Assembly (NCBI GenBank): GCA_963920765.1
Contig: OY987245.1
Span: 5,844,727 to 5,908,726 of the forward strand
DNA: 64,000 bases
Direction: 5' to 3'
Origin: Ulota crispa
Lineage: Eukaryota > Streptophyta > Bryopsida > Orthotrichales > Orthotrichaceae
In this document: positions 1 through 12,067 of the stretch, piece by piece
Numbering within the stretch: the first letter of the stretch is position 1
Layout: every line of letters begins with the position of its first letter
Notes under the pieces: generated by a model
The model's database searches: none
The model's input: only the letters and a program-made list of their open reading frames with translations
Told to the model about the DNA's origin: nothing
Translations under genes and position numbers: made by a program

Positions 1-1167
1 TTTGCTCTAATTTGAACAAAAAGTCAACATTTTGATAAGTTGTATCAACTCTTCTTGAATTGTAATCGTATAAAATCAAACTAGACATGTTAGAGATCTC
101 ATTAGAAAAGAAAAGACAGCATTATCTCTTATGGATTGAAAGATTATAATGTTTAATCATGAGGGTGTTAAAACTGTGAAAGTGATTTGAATTCTTTCAA
201 TCTTCTTTTCACATGTCAAATTTAAAAAGTTGGTCACCAAAAAAATATGAGGTTAAAGGGCCTAACATGCATAACCCCAACCAATTTATGACTTCTCAAA
301 ATCTACTCTACAATTTTTTAAATGAATTTCTGATGTGACTTGTTCTTAAAGATCTAGTGTGTTTGAGGTTCATTTTCAAGAGTTCTCAACACTACGGAAA
401 GTTAAGACCCTTATACAAAATCTTGAATAGAAAAATCATAATCAATCATTTTCAAAATTAGCTTTTTGATACCAAAACTAGACTTCAAAAAGAATAGTTC
501 AAAAATACAAACTACTAAAAATAACAACTTTGTTAGGTTTATTGAACTTCAAAACATTGTTAACACCAAAATCTGGTGCCTTAGGTACTTAGGGGTTAAC
601 AGAAAAGTGATACCCTTTCAAACCATGGATTTATATATTCTCTTTTGTCCTGTGCTACAAAGTTCATGGCAAGCCTTGAACGAAGCTCTCCAAGCATTCC
701 TGCTGTACTTAACCCTATAGGATCGTTGGGTGGCTGTGGCGTGCCCACATTGTAGGTTCAACAGTAATTATATTGTAGCTTCAACAATGTTTTGGTTAAT
801 GGGCACCAATAGTATTGCTTCTAAAAATTTCAAAAGTCAACAATGCATGCCAACCTCATAAAAATTGCAATAAAGGCAACTTGGGACCCAATACCATGAT
901 TTTGAATTTTCTCACAATTTGAGTTACCTAAAAATATGAACATATTTGATAAGATGGTTTTTTGCCTTCTATGATGAATCATTTGTTTACGCCTTTACGA
1001 TCACTTTGGAAAAAAAAAACAAATGAAAGACAACTTTTTTTTGTTGTACAATTTTTTTTTTCAAGACCAAAGAACGATAATCGTCCTCATGGGCGTTTAG
1101 GGGTTATCAAATACGAAAGAAGAAAAAACAACTCTAGATGCATCTCCTCACAAATAACTAATTTTTT
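1..1167. other. AT-rich intergenic DNA, no gene seen
   Basis: The short open frames here (the longest is about 84 codons) have no recognisable protein features, and the sequence is AT-rich with many A/T runs. I see no RNA gene. Confidence 0.5.
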
Positions 1168-1682
1168 TTAAACACGCTTATGTTTACTCACAGATTTTGT
1201 AAAGCAAAGGGCCCTATCCAGCTCATGAGATTTTTGGATGTAATGAACCTGCGGCCCCACCCTTGGTCTGTAGCGAGCGTACTTTCCTGCTAACGTTGGG
1301 TCTCTCGGCAGGAGTGGCCCTCGCCATGTACAAAAGCGCACTCCAAAGCCCGTGTGGCGTGCTCCATATGAAGTGCAAGACAGGAGATGCTCTGAGCCAT
1401 GGGCGTCGGCAAAGGCCGGGATGCTACAGTAGTGCGCGCCGGATGTTGGATTTCCCCCGCCAGGATATTTGTTTAGGTACTGCCAAATCCAGCTGTACAC
1501 GACAGTTTTTGGATACCGCCACTCTGAATTTCGGGATGATCTGCAAAAATTTCACCAATAGGAGGTTCTGTAGTTACTAGATATCCGGTCGAGGTCTTCA
1601 TACACGGAGCTCTTTTTGAAAATTGTTCCAGGCACGTGCACTCAGGCAATGCAAGTTGGTAAGGAAAAAGACCTATATAATA
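1168..1682. other. GC-richer island of unknown nature, ending at a TATA-like site
   Basis: Base composition changes abruptly from AT-rich flanks to a mixed, much GC-richer sequence at about 1175-1680. Two overlapping open frames exist (110 codons on minus, 105 on plus), but neither resembles a known protein and each looks like a shadow of the other. A TATA-like string, CCTATATAA, lies at about 1671, next to the left end of the MITE at 1683. It could be a decayed gene or promoter fragment or an unrecognised transposon interior. I cannot assign it. Confidence 0.3.
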
Positions 1683-2006
1683 GGGGGCTTCAAACATGAA
1701 ATCTGGCCCTCAAACTTCTCACCTCACAGGATATCCGGCACCAGTGAATTGTTTTCGTTCCCTCGCATGCGTAAAAATCTAAGACACTTGTGAGTCTGTG
1801 GAAATTTCTACAAAAGAAGTTTGGGGGTTTGAGGTCGCACGTGAATGAGCCGCGAGAAACCACAAAGATGAGTTCTGAAGTTCACACCCCATGTGAATCA
1901 CGTTAGGAGTGAAGTCCAAAGGTAAGTCACGACGAGGTTCACGAGTGAATTCATAAAGGTGAATCGTAACGTGAGTCACCTAAAAAAATTAATGTTTGAA
2001 GCCCCC
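1683..2006. mobile_element. MITE-like element A, copy 1
   Basis: The segment begins GGGGGCTTCAAACAT and ends with the exact reverse complement ATGTTTGAAGCCCCC, a 15-bp perfect terminal inverted repeat. The flanks TA on the left and TA on the right fit a TA target duplication. A second copy of similar length and sequence lies at 13520-13839, which supports a mobile non-autonomous DNA element of about 320 bp. No transposase is encoded. Confidence 0.75.
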
Positions 2007-4549
2007 TAATCATCCATGCATGTTCATTAATTTATACTAAGACTAGCGGTTGGCGTATGGCCGCTTGCTACATTACGTATTTACCATTAGAATTTGAGAA
2101 TGCAAAGTAAAAATTTAGTAAGTTTTTAAATAAAATCTATGTTTGCATGTCATAAAATTGCAAAGATTGGAGATGCAATATTATAGAGGTTAGGATGTGA
2201 TGTTATGGAGAGCATTGTGATTTTAGTAGTATGATTAATGTACTTCATCCAAAATTGGGGGTTTTTAATGTTACTCAATAAGGATTTGGTTATTTTTTCA
2301 ACTTTTTCATCTAACTTCATTTTAAGTGTCAAGATAGCTAGTATCAAAATGGAGTTAAATTGTTGCAAAATTTTGAATATATATAAAAAGTTCCTTGGTT
2401 TGATATATTTCACATATGTGTTTGTGAGGTTAAGGTGAAAAATCACAGATTTTTTATGCAGCACAAAACATAAGGTTTTAGAAAATATTATCATGAGATT
2501 GAATTTGGGAAATTCGGTTCATATTTTGGATTCAAAGACCTTGATTTAGTATGAAATCTGTAAAGCAGATAAAATGACCAACTTCAAAATAGAGGCACAT
2601 GCACTTGTTGTATGAATAAGTGTAGCAAGAAAATCCAAGGGCAATTTCAGACAAGGTGTCTAGGTTGATTTGGAGTCGCTCAAGTCCTAATCATGGCTTG
2701 ACTTTGGTTGATTCATTTACAATGGCCCCATAATCGGCATTATACTAGGAGTCAGGGTTGAATTTTCAGATCATGATTTACGATGTAAGAAACGAGATTT
2801 GATATGACTCCAACTTGATGAATTGGGTTTGCCAAAAATGGAAATATAATTCGTCACTCCTAACAAAATTAAGTTAGAACACAATTATTTGAATATAAAA
2901 AAATCCTTTAGGTAGTTCACATTGTAGGATGAAATAGGAATCTCAACTGCTTTATTATATAACTTTCTTCATCCTTCGCCTTCTAAAAATTTCAAGGATT
3001 GCAGTGGTAACCTAGACTTTTTGGCCTCAAGGAGATTAAACACACAAAAAATGGCCCTTTTTGTATTGTTATTGAAATAAGTGCTTTGGGCCATTCTTGA
3101 AGCCATTTGGACTGATATTGTAAATCAGATAACCCCAAATTTTCATGGCAAAGCCATTCAGTGTATAGCAACCTTCAATAATCTGGCATTCTAGTAGCCT
3201 ATAAACATTGCCCTTTAGCTTTTGGTCCCGGCATGAAATACAAGTGTCAATCAGATTATTTTTTTTGTTGACTTCCCCATTACAATATTTTTTACTTGGA
3301 TGTTTCTTATCTCCCCCAAACCTTAGTGCTCTAGAGCGTTAACAAAACTGCGTCATTTGACTTTTATTGAGATTTCCAGAGAAGCAATTCCCAGACTTGA
3401 AAATTCTACTTTTTCTTTTCTTCAGAATGTTTGTGGATGTTTTGAAATATGTATTTGTACAGTTGTACTAATACATTTCCAAACAGGTCTAAGCCCTTCG
3501 TGATTATGTAAGCTTACCTTTGAATAACGTCTTTCTCAAAGACAACCAAGGGTATAATCTATTTGATATTTTTGCACAAAATAATAGATATTATTTGTAT
3601 TTTTAACTACAAAGGGGCAAAGGGGCATATTTGATATTTCAAAATAATTTGGGGGTATTTTTATAATTTCCCAAGAAAGTATATAGGGATATTAATGATG
3701 TCTCAAAGATAATCAAAGGTACAATTGATATTCCTATACAAAATTAGGGATTTATTTGATGTTTAAAAAGAATTAAGGGGCATTTTTTATATTTTCCCAA
3801 GTTTTGATACTATAGCTAAACTAATTAGTTGACATACAACATTGAATTGCTAAGTAAGAGTGAGTTTCCATTTAGTATTTAGGAATAGCAAAAAACCAAA
3901 AACAATAAAAAAGTTTATAGTATAAACTTGCTTTGTCATATAGGTTTTCCAATTTCACATTAAGCATGGACATTTGCCCAAAGAACATCTTTAGGTTTGC
4001 AAAATTGACACTTCAAGAGATTACATTTATTTTTGAAAGGCCCATAGAGTTTTCTTTTACCACCCTTGCATTTCAAATGTGGCCCTTGCTCTTCAAATGT
4101 GTCCTAGAAATAGTCATTTGACCATTCATCAAGGAAACTATAAGATAAATCTCTCTAAATTTAGGATGAATAGTATTTTAAAGGGCCATGATTGCTTTAA
4201 CGCACTAGGATGGAGTGCAATATGAGCATTTTAAAAGGGCCAAAGTAGGGTTTATATTTTGTATGTTTGCTAGTGCCTAGTAGAGCAACACACACTCAAC
4301 AATGTAAGCAAGTAAGGAAAAGTTGGATAAAGTTGGATAGAACTAACAAGTGCAAGTTCATCCATAAAATTTACTAATAGTTGTAACTTTCACCCAAATT
4401 TTGATAAACCTTATGCTTAGGGGAAGAATTTGGTAACTTCATCCATTTTTTTCACCCAATTTTTCTAGTGTTATGGTAATCAATCATAAATTTGGAGGTA
4501 AGATTTAGGCAAATGTTTGCCAAGAAAATTTTCTCCACCCCATAGCACT
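2007..4549. other. AT-rich intergenic DNA with a degenerate tandem repeat
   Basis: No gene is supported. At about 3530-3800 a unit of roughly 165 bp occurs twice in diverged form. Both copies contain a TCTCAAAGA-AA-CAA start, an AAGGGGCAT-like core and a TTTCCCAAG end. The remainder is unremarkable AT-rich sequence. Confidence 0.4.
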
Positions 4550-4883
4550 TAAGGTAGGAGAATCTAATTTGGTTTAGGCTCTAAAATGGCTTACCTCCTC
4601 AAATGTACTATTTTTGTACATGTTTATTTTCCATAGGCTTCAACAATATTAGACAATATACATTTAAGGAGGTGAACATACTATTTAGAGCCCTATGCCA
4701 TTTCAACTTCAAAATTTCATAACTAATTCCACAAATCTCCAAATAATATGAAACAACTTGGATTAGATGCCGATTCCTCTTGTCTCTCAACGAAAATTTA
4801 CTGAAAAATATTTCAAGAAGTTTCACCTCCCCGAAAATTCAGTTTCAGCCCTTAAATAATCCATTCCTGAGCCTCCTACCTTA
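4550..4883 (-). mobile_element. MITE-like element C, copy 1
   Basis: The ends are TAAGGTAGGAG on the left and CTCCTACCTTA on the right, which are reverse complements, giving an element of about 334 bp. A related element lies at 38242-38571 in the opposite orientation. Both carry a similar short open frame (minus strand 4608-4826 here) with a shared peptide core ILKLKWH, but this is most likely a by-product of recent common descent of the repeat rather than a gene. Confidence 0.6.
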
Positions 4884-4993
4884 TTGTGCTATCAGCTTGA
4901 AGTGTGTGTGACCCTCGTAAGGTAAGTTAGCGTTTAAATTTCTGCCAAAACATTGTCAGCTCTGACAGGTTCAGCCACTAATTTTTCTTCCCC

Positions 4994-5099
4994 CAATCCA
5001 ATGGGCTTTTATGCACAACGAAGTACTCTCTGTCAGAGAATTTAAACAATCCAATGGGCTTTTATGCACAACGAAGTACTCTCTGTCAGAGAATTTAAA
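4994..5099. repeat. Perfect 53-bp tandem duplication upstream of the PLAC8 gene
   Basis: Two adjacent copies (4994-5046 and 5047-5099) of the same 53-bp unit are identical base for base. Each contains a CCAAT core (ATCCAATGGGC) and a small palindrome TCTCTGTCAGAGA. They lie 615-720 bp upstream of the PLAC8 start codon, in its likely promoter. Confidence 0.9.
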
Positions 5100-5713
5100 G
5101 GCTGCTCGCAGGGCAACGCTGGAGATGCTCTACTGTACGTTTGTGAAGCTTGAGCTAAAGTAGGCAAATCGACTATTGCCAGAACGCATCAGGTAGTTTC
5201 TAAGCTCCGTGTTCCCGTCTGCAGTGCGTGCTGTGAAATCTACGGAATCAAGTTCAATTTTCAAACACCATAATAAGTTAATAACTTGTCGACTTGACCC
5301 AAGGAGTGCGAGATGATTATGCCGCGGCATCCCTGTCCTGGGCCAGCGCAAGTCGTGCATCTATGCGCGTGTGCAGCCAAGCCCATCTCCTCCAATTCCA
5401 CCACCCTCATCCGCGTCTCTTTCCCGTCGCCTGCTATAACAGGCACCCCGCCCTCTTCCCTAATAAACCCAAGCCAACAATCACAACGTACCAGAGTGTG
5501 CTCAACCCCACGCATCGCCGTCTTCTTCTCCTCGCTCCCACGAATCAGGCACTCCTACCGCCCTCCCGGCGCTCCCTTCATCTCCCCCACTCGCTTCCTC
5601 CTCTCAATACATTGCTTCTGCACTGCAACAACACTCATCACTCCATAGCTTGTCCGTTGTCCGACTCCTGCAGCAACAATTCCTTCGTGCATCAGTAGCA
5701 AATCGCTAACCAA
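5100..5713 (+). promoter_or_regulatory. Likely promoter and pyrimidine-rich 5'UTR of the PLAC8 gene
   Basis: GC content rises sharply at about 5300, and from about 5380 to 5700 the plus strand is rich in C and T, typical of a plant 5'UTR. Open frames here (such as 5294-5698 on plus) are compositional and end before the PLAC8 ATG. A clear TATA box could not be fixed. CTATAA occurs at about 5434, but its use is uncertain. Confidence 0.45.
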
Positions 5714-6799
5714 ATGGCCGGGTACCCACCCGTTGGAAGCGGCCAGTGGAGCAGCAATCTCTGTGATTGCTTCCAGGACTGCACCTCATGTAAGCTCTAC
5801 TTGCAACTTGCCAGCTGTACAACATATTTATCACATCCTCTGTTGTCGATAACCTCGACCATTGTACTAGCTAGCTAACAGTTCAAGTTATTGGGAGTTA
5901 TTACATTTCTCTGATTTTGTGTGTGTGGGCATTTGTTGTTGCAGGTTTCTGTGCATGCTGCTGCCCCTGTATTATAGTCGGCCAGTTGGTGGAGATCATC
6001 GATCAAGGCGTCACTTGTAAGTCGCTCGGTTAACTACCTTGCAACTAAGTTAAACCCCCATCAAGCTCAACTAGAAGCTCTAGTACTTTGCAAGGGTCTC
6101 TAGTGTATATCCGAGAGTGGAGCTCTCTGATATTGCTGCTTCAATGACATCTGAGTTACTTGTGACAATGGCTGAGCTCTAGAAGCTCAGATTGGTGTAG
6201 ACTGGTATTGTACGTGACAAAGTTTTGATTGTTTTTTTGCCGTGGGTATGTGTGTGCAGCGTGCATGGTCGGAGGAGCTATCTATTACTTGCTGCAGAGC
6301 TTCACCGGATGCGGGTGCTTGTACACGTGCGGTTACCGCGGCCGCCTGCGAGCCAAGTACGGGCTGGCACCGACACCTTGCGGTGACTGCTGCGTGGATT
6401 GTTGGTGCTTGCCCTGCTCCCTTGCCCAGCAGTACCGCGAGTTGACGCACCGCGGCATCCAACCCGATCTCGGTATTTGTCTCTCTATCTTAAACTAGAA
6501 AGTTAACCCCTCCTAGAACATCTAAGAACTACGAAAATATTGAGCACCCAAACACATGTTTTTGATGTCGAAGTTTTTATGGTGTGGATTTTTTTTTTTT
6601 TTTCTTCTTCTAGTAGATTGGAAAGATGTGGAGTGACTTCGATCACCTGCTCTGATATATACCCTCGAATGCAGAACTTTTGTAGAGACGCAGGATCTGA
6701 CTGGTCTGTGGTTTTGAATGATTTTTTTCAGGGTGGGCTGCAAACAGAGAGATGTACGAGCAATCTGCACCTGCGCAACAGAAGATGGGCGCTTACTGA
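5714..6799 (+). CDS. PLAC8-family cysteine-rich protein (PCR / FW2.2-like), 4 exons
   Basis: Exons are 5714-5789, 5945-6016, 6260-6472 and 6732-6799. Every intron is GT-AG and splits a codon after its first base, and the joined frame gives 142 residues. The start ATG opens MAGYPP and is the first in frame after a CT-rich leader. The protein is very rich in cysteine. A CFCACCCPC segment followed by GQLVEI matches the family's CC-x-CPC signature, and a second block (CGDCCVDCWCLPCSLAQQYRE) fits the PLAC8 core. The two hydrophobic stretches around these blocks are the usual membrane-associated parts. Family members in plants act at membranes in cadmium/zinc/calcium handling (PCR proteins) or cell-number control (FW2.2/CNR). 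Which role applies here cannot be read from sequence. The length is normal for the family and I see no lesion. Confidence 0.93.
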
Positions 6800-7279
6800 T
6801 TAGCTAGTCTTGTGATAGATTTGATTTTTTTCCCTCCGTCCAGGACTTCTTACCTTTGCCGGAATTCCAAAACGCCAGACTTTCTGGAGAATCTAGACGA
6901 TTGCCTGGAATGGTTTTTTTGTGTTTCATAGAGAAAAAGTTTCGGTGATGGGTCACTTGGAGTGGACAAGCGTGCTTGCACGTCTGATGTGTAGTGTAAA
7001 ACTTCCTATTAATTGGCTCTGGACCGCAAGGGAAGAGGCCTTTGCATTTGATGAGGCTACCTCTGGCGTGGACAGGGTTTGTAATAGCTTAGCTGCTTGT
7101 TCATTCATTCATGAAAAATTTGCTTGCCATTATTTTGCAAGTTAAGAACATCTCAAAATTTTGTACCGCTTCATTGCCTTCATGGAATCAATGATGATTA
7201 TTCATCTAGATAACCTTTGTTACTCAAGGCTTGAGAAGGTTTTTGAATGCAATTTCAAGTCCTATTGAGTCTTGAATGT
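6800..7279. other. 3' region of the PLAC8 gene, no other gene seen
   Basis: This stretch probably holds the 3'UTR, followed by AT-rich spacer. The 74-codon open frame at 6921-7145 has no recognisable features. Confidence 0.35.
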
Positions 7280-7507
7280 TTAACCCCTCAAGGACAAGGC
7301 AGCCCTTTGTGAATGTATTTTTCTTGTATTTGGAGTGCATCCACGCCTTTATTACACTTGAGATCAACAAAGAAGTTAGAATATAAATCAATGCTATTCT
7401 AGTGAGGTAGTCAAGATCTCAAATTAAAACTTTTTGTTGGTAGCAAATGCCAGTTATACAATAGCGTACATAGTATGTATAATAGTAGCCTTGTCTTTTA
7501 AGGGTTA
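7280..7507. mobile_element. MITE-like element B (TTAACCCC ends), copy 1
   Basis: The left end TTAACCCCTCAAGGACAAGG faces the right end CCTTGTCTTTTAAGGGTTAA, imperfect reverse complements, over 228 bp. A reverse-oriented relative with the same interior motifs (TTTTTGTTGATCTC-like and TACATTATA-like strings) lies at 13015-13249. No coding capacity is present. Confidence 0.65.
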
Positions 7508-7819
7508 ATACCTTCTTTTTTTAATGATAGGAAATAGGAAAGGTTGGATTGAGTGAAAGGGTTAGGAGTTAGAGTTTTTTTTATAGTCAAATACTAAGAG
7601 ATGGAGAAAGATACCTTGTTGTTTTTAAGGTGCCTTTGTTCATAGGGCTCTAAGGCAAAATTACTTGATCATTCTTGTCTATAAGGTGGCTAGATGTGTT
7701 TTCAAATGACCAAAAAGTTGTTGTGATTAATGTGTTTCACGAGGTATAATTTGATTGTGAGGTATCAACATTTTACAGTAAATGGAAACCTTTTGAAGTC
7801 AAATCAAAAGGTGTGATAG

Positions 7820-7979
7820 CACTACAAGAAAAAGGGCTCTTTTTGACTAAGGATTTTGATTACCAAAACGGTACAATGACTAAGAGTATTTGACTGGTCT
7901 AGTATGAGTCCAATAGAGTTGTGTTAGTCTTTTTTGTAGTCAAAATCCTTAATAAAAAACGGCCCTTTTTCTTGTAGTG
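7820..7979. mobile_element. Short CACTA-type MITE
   Basis: The 160-bp segment begins CACTACAAGAAAAAGGGC and ends GCCCTTTTTCTTGTAGTG, an 18-bp terminal inverted repeat differing at no more than one position. CACTACAAGAAAA is the characteristic end of plant CACTA (En/Spm) elements. The internal sequence is also partly palindromic (GACTAAGGATTTTGA against TCAAAATCCTTA). It encodes nothing and depends on a transposase elsewhere. Confidence 0.85.
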
Positions 7980-9090
7980 TGCCTATTTTGTGTATTGCCT
8001 TATTCAACAAGACAAAATGTGCACATATTTGCCACATTTAAATATATGTGGACTATTCAAAGTTCATAAGTAATAATGGTTCAAGAATTTGGTTTGCAAT
8101 GCATTGGGAGGTACTTGTAAAACATTGAGAGATATGTTAAACTTAAAAAAAAAATGTACTCAAAATATAAGAGAGATGTCGGTGTTTAGAAACATACTAA
8201 GTTCATACTTACACATATAGTCCATGAATAGTTATTAAATGTGTCATTCATTGATATTACATAGAAGGTGAACTTATTTGCAGCTATCAAACATCATATT
8301 TCAAATTCAATAAATACACAAGCTAGAGAAACTTTACTAGAATCTTGCACTTGAGAACTTACTATACAAGTATCCACAATGCAAGAATCTCTTGCAACAT
8401 TTGCAAATGATTTTCTTGGCTAATAGTTTTCTACAATAATGAATAGATTCCCTTATAGATTCCCTTTTGTAGCATGAAATCCTAAGCCACCTTATTCCTT
8501 TTGCTTAATAGTGTTAATATTATGTGCTTTTCCTTCAACTTCTACCATAAATGTACCCATGAGGTTAATGGCATATGATGGCTTATGATAATTTTCATGG
8601 AGAGAGCCAAGATTTTTTTTTTTTTTTTTTTTTTTTGGCTACTTACAAAATGATTTGGTGGGCTTCTAGTGAGCGTGGAGCACTTTTCCAAAACTCAAAC
8701 TATCAACTATATTTGTGATACCTAAATTGAGATGACACAAATATGCGCCAAATAAACTGAAGTTTTAAGTTGCACGCATTTAGTGGCCCTGAATATGAGA
8801 GTTTATTAGTAAACATTTTTGTTCATTGTTTGAACAACTTCTAATTCTAGTTGAAATATTGCAGTCCTGACTGAAACACAAATTTTTTATTTTGTACTTG
8901 GTCAAGTGCATTTTGGATTGAGGTTAATTTGCAACGGACGTGATTTTTTTTGGGAAATTTTGGAAACTGAGCCATTTTTGAAATTTCTACATCAATTATT
9001 ATTTTAGTTTTTATTGTTTGGCTGTGTGCTAAAGGGAGTGTTTTAACCTCTAAAGGATCAAAGAGTCCAATATGGCCAAATGGGTTCTAG

Positions 9091-10026
9091 CACTAAAAGA
9101 AAAATAAGGATAAACAACTGTCACAAATTGCAACGACTAGGTCACCATAACTGCCTTGCAACTACACAAACAACTGCACAACAAGTGCATGACTAGATTG
9201 TAATTGTGGGTAGTTGCAAGAAACCCTTCACAATTTTGTTTCAAACACCCTTAAAACTAGTAGTACTATGTAGTACTTTGAGCTTTTGAAATAATTTTTT
9301 TTAAAATAAAATATAACACGGACAATTGGTAAAGCACTTAAACTAGCAAATTCATGAAAATTCAAACCTATAAATTTTTTATTCTAAAAGTTATGCATAA
9401 TATAAAATCACCAACAAAAAGCCAATTTCTTTCTTGCTTTTTAGAAAATAGTAAAATAATTCAAAAAAGTAAAATAAAAACCAGCCATTTGAGAATCCAT
9501 TAAACACATTGACATGGTACAATTGTTTTGCTAAGGAATTTCTTCGTATTTTGCCAATGAATGGAGATAGGATGCCCACTTTGAGACAATGTAGATGCCA
9601 TGGAATTTATAATTTTGCAAACCTTTCTATAAATGCATGTAAGCATGCTCCATAAACAACATCCTTGATTTATAGCCCTAGAAAAGCTTTTTTGGACCCA
9701 AAAGAGTACTAAAAACCCCCAAAATGGCCAAAGTAGACACCTATTTGGGGGTTGTTCAAAAATAGTATAATAATTTTAAAAAACTGCAAAAATTATGGAA
9801 GGTTTGTAACTATGACATGTACCTTCCTCTGAAATTCAGCTCATAAGAACTTGCTATGCAAAAGTTACAAGCCAAAAGGCACCTGCACGAGGTGAAGGGG
9901 ACAAAAAATAGTACAAGTGTTTCTTGCAATCACCCGTGTGCAAATGTTGTGCAGTTGTTTGTGTAGTTCTGGTGACCTAGTTGTTGCAATTTGTGGCAGT
10001 CATTTATCCTTGTTTTTCTTCTAGTG
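9091..10026. mobile_element. CACTA-like non-autonomous element with long terminal inverted repeats
   Basis: The segment begins CACTAAAAGAAAAATAAGG and ends with a matching TTTTTCTTCTAGTG. The inverted homology continues inward for roughly 90 bp (for example ACACAAACAACTGCACAA against TTGTGCAGTTGTTTGTGT). The flanking triplets are TAG on the left and TAA on the right, a one-mismatch 3-bp target duplication as expected for CACTA elements. The 936-bp interior has no transposase. The 62-codon open frame at 9391-9579 is not recognisable. Confidence 0.75.
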
Positions 10027-11791
10027 TAAGAGGTGTAAAAGTAGACAAAAAAGGCATTGCATGCTCAACTTTTGGTCTGTCACTCAAGTCCAAATGGAGC
10101 TAAAAGTCCAACAAAACTTTTGGATTGGCTTGTTGTTCCTTGAAGCCTCTAAATTTTGCACCCAAACATTTGAATTTACTACTTTTAATATTAAAACTGT
10201 TAGTGGAAGTGTATATAGGCATTGTCCATTGCATAGTGGATGGAGGAATTTTGGATGGGATGGATTAGAAGCCCATACTCCCAAGTATAGGGGAGAAGGT
10301 TGGTTGTGTGTCACTTTTTTTTCTCTCCATTGGGCAAGGTTTTTGTAACTCTAAAGTAGTGGGCCAGCTAGATCCACTTACTTTGAATGATTATAAGTTT
10401 TGGATTTTTTTCCCATTTGAGGAGTTTTTTTTCCATCAAGTATAGCTAAACATAGTCTCATGGGATTAACCATTAGGTAAAAAAAAATTGGGAAATAATC
10501 ACATCAAAGTCCAAAATTTATATTGTGAATTGCTACCCAAATTAACAAACATGAGATTCTCAATGGTGTGGATTTTGCAAATTTATTTGGATTTGAAATC
10601 AGACTATCCTTAAATTTGTGATTTATAGTTGCATATAGAATGACCGGTTTGGATTGTGTGAATACTTGTTCAACTTTCTAAAAATTAAGAGAATGTGCTA
10701 AAGGTTTCATATTGAAGGTATGCTAAATTTTCTTAGCAAGATGCTTAGGAATTAAGCTAGTTCTTATTTTTATTTTTGTCTTCTTCAAACTTGCTATTTG
10801 TTTGCTAGCTTTAGCAAACAGTAATCACGTGCATGATTGTAGGCCAAAGTGCAAAATTTTCAAAATTGGAATCATTAGCCTTTAAATATAACTTTTTGTT
10901 GTTTATAGTATTCACAAGCATCTTCCATTATGTACTTCATTATACATTTGTGTAGGATTCTATTCAAATAAGAGCACCATATTCATTAATCTGGGAAAAA
11001 CAAGTATCCCAAATTGTACTCCACCTCAAACCCAAAAAGTTACTTTAAATCAGATTTGAAGGTATCAGATTTAGTATGAAACACTAAGATTTTTTCTTGC
11101 GCAAATGCCTCCTCTCAAGTGAGAACATGTGTACAAAAAAATGCTGCAAGCTAGGTTTGAGGAGACCTCCTCAAACTTTCACCTAAGAATTTGAAAGTTC
11201 CAAAATATACGATTTTCCCAAATTAACGAATATGGTGATATATGCAATAGAATAACAAGCTCTTAAGCTAGCATACTGTCCTGTTTATTCAAAATATTCT
11301 CTAAACACGATCAAATGCACAAGCACTCATGGTAGTACACAAAATTGGATTTACAGCAATAATGAATCATTAACATACTTTGTTAAATGTATGAACTAAA
11401 AAACATGTGTCAAGAAACCTCAATCATTTTCAACAAGTATTTTTTTGCGTAATTTACAAACATGTAATATTTACTAAGTGCTATGCACACAAAGGGTAAA
11501 AAATGTGGATTATATGAAATTTCTTTGAACCATATGAACATCACTTTGATTGTCAAGCATTACAACATGCACTTTTAAAACTTTCTAATCAAAACTATAC
11601 TTTTAGCCACACTATCTACTTGGCCAAGACAAATTTTGTATGGTAACTTCCTTAATAGTTTAAGCAAGCAGACCTAGATGATTCTTTTTGAAATATAATC
11701 CCAATTTTGTATTTTATTGATTCTTGTTCACCATCGAATCAATACTCTTTGAATATGTATCTTTGAACATTGATTTACTATATTAAAAATT
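10027..11791. other. AT-rich intergenic DNA, no gene seen
   Basis: A 95-codon plus-strand frame (10061-10348) and a minus-strand shadow (10084-10314) overlap here. Neither shows a known motif. The sequence could include old retroelement debris, but nothing is identifiable. Confidence 0.4.
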
Positions 11792-12067
11792 GGGAAAATT
11801 ACAAATATGGGCATGAAAACATAAAATATTATTGATAAGGGCGTAGTTTTAAAATGATTACAAATAAAGGCACAATTTCAAAGAAAACTTGTAATTTTTT
11901 GTAATTTTTTTTGGTTTGGTCACTATTTGATTTGGACACATCACATAAAATGTTAGCCATTTTTCAAAAAGCTTAGAGATTTCTTCAAATCAAGTCTAAA
12001 TAAAGAAATTTAATAGAAGGGATGGCAGTTTTCAAAGAATTTTAAAATTTTGGAAGTTAGCTAACAT

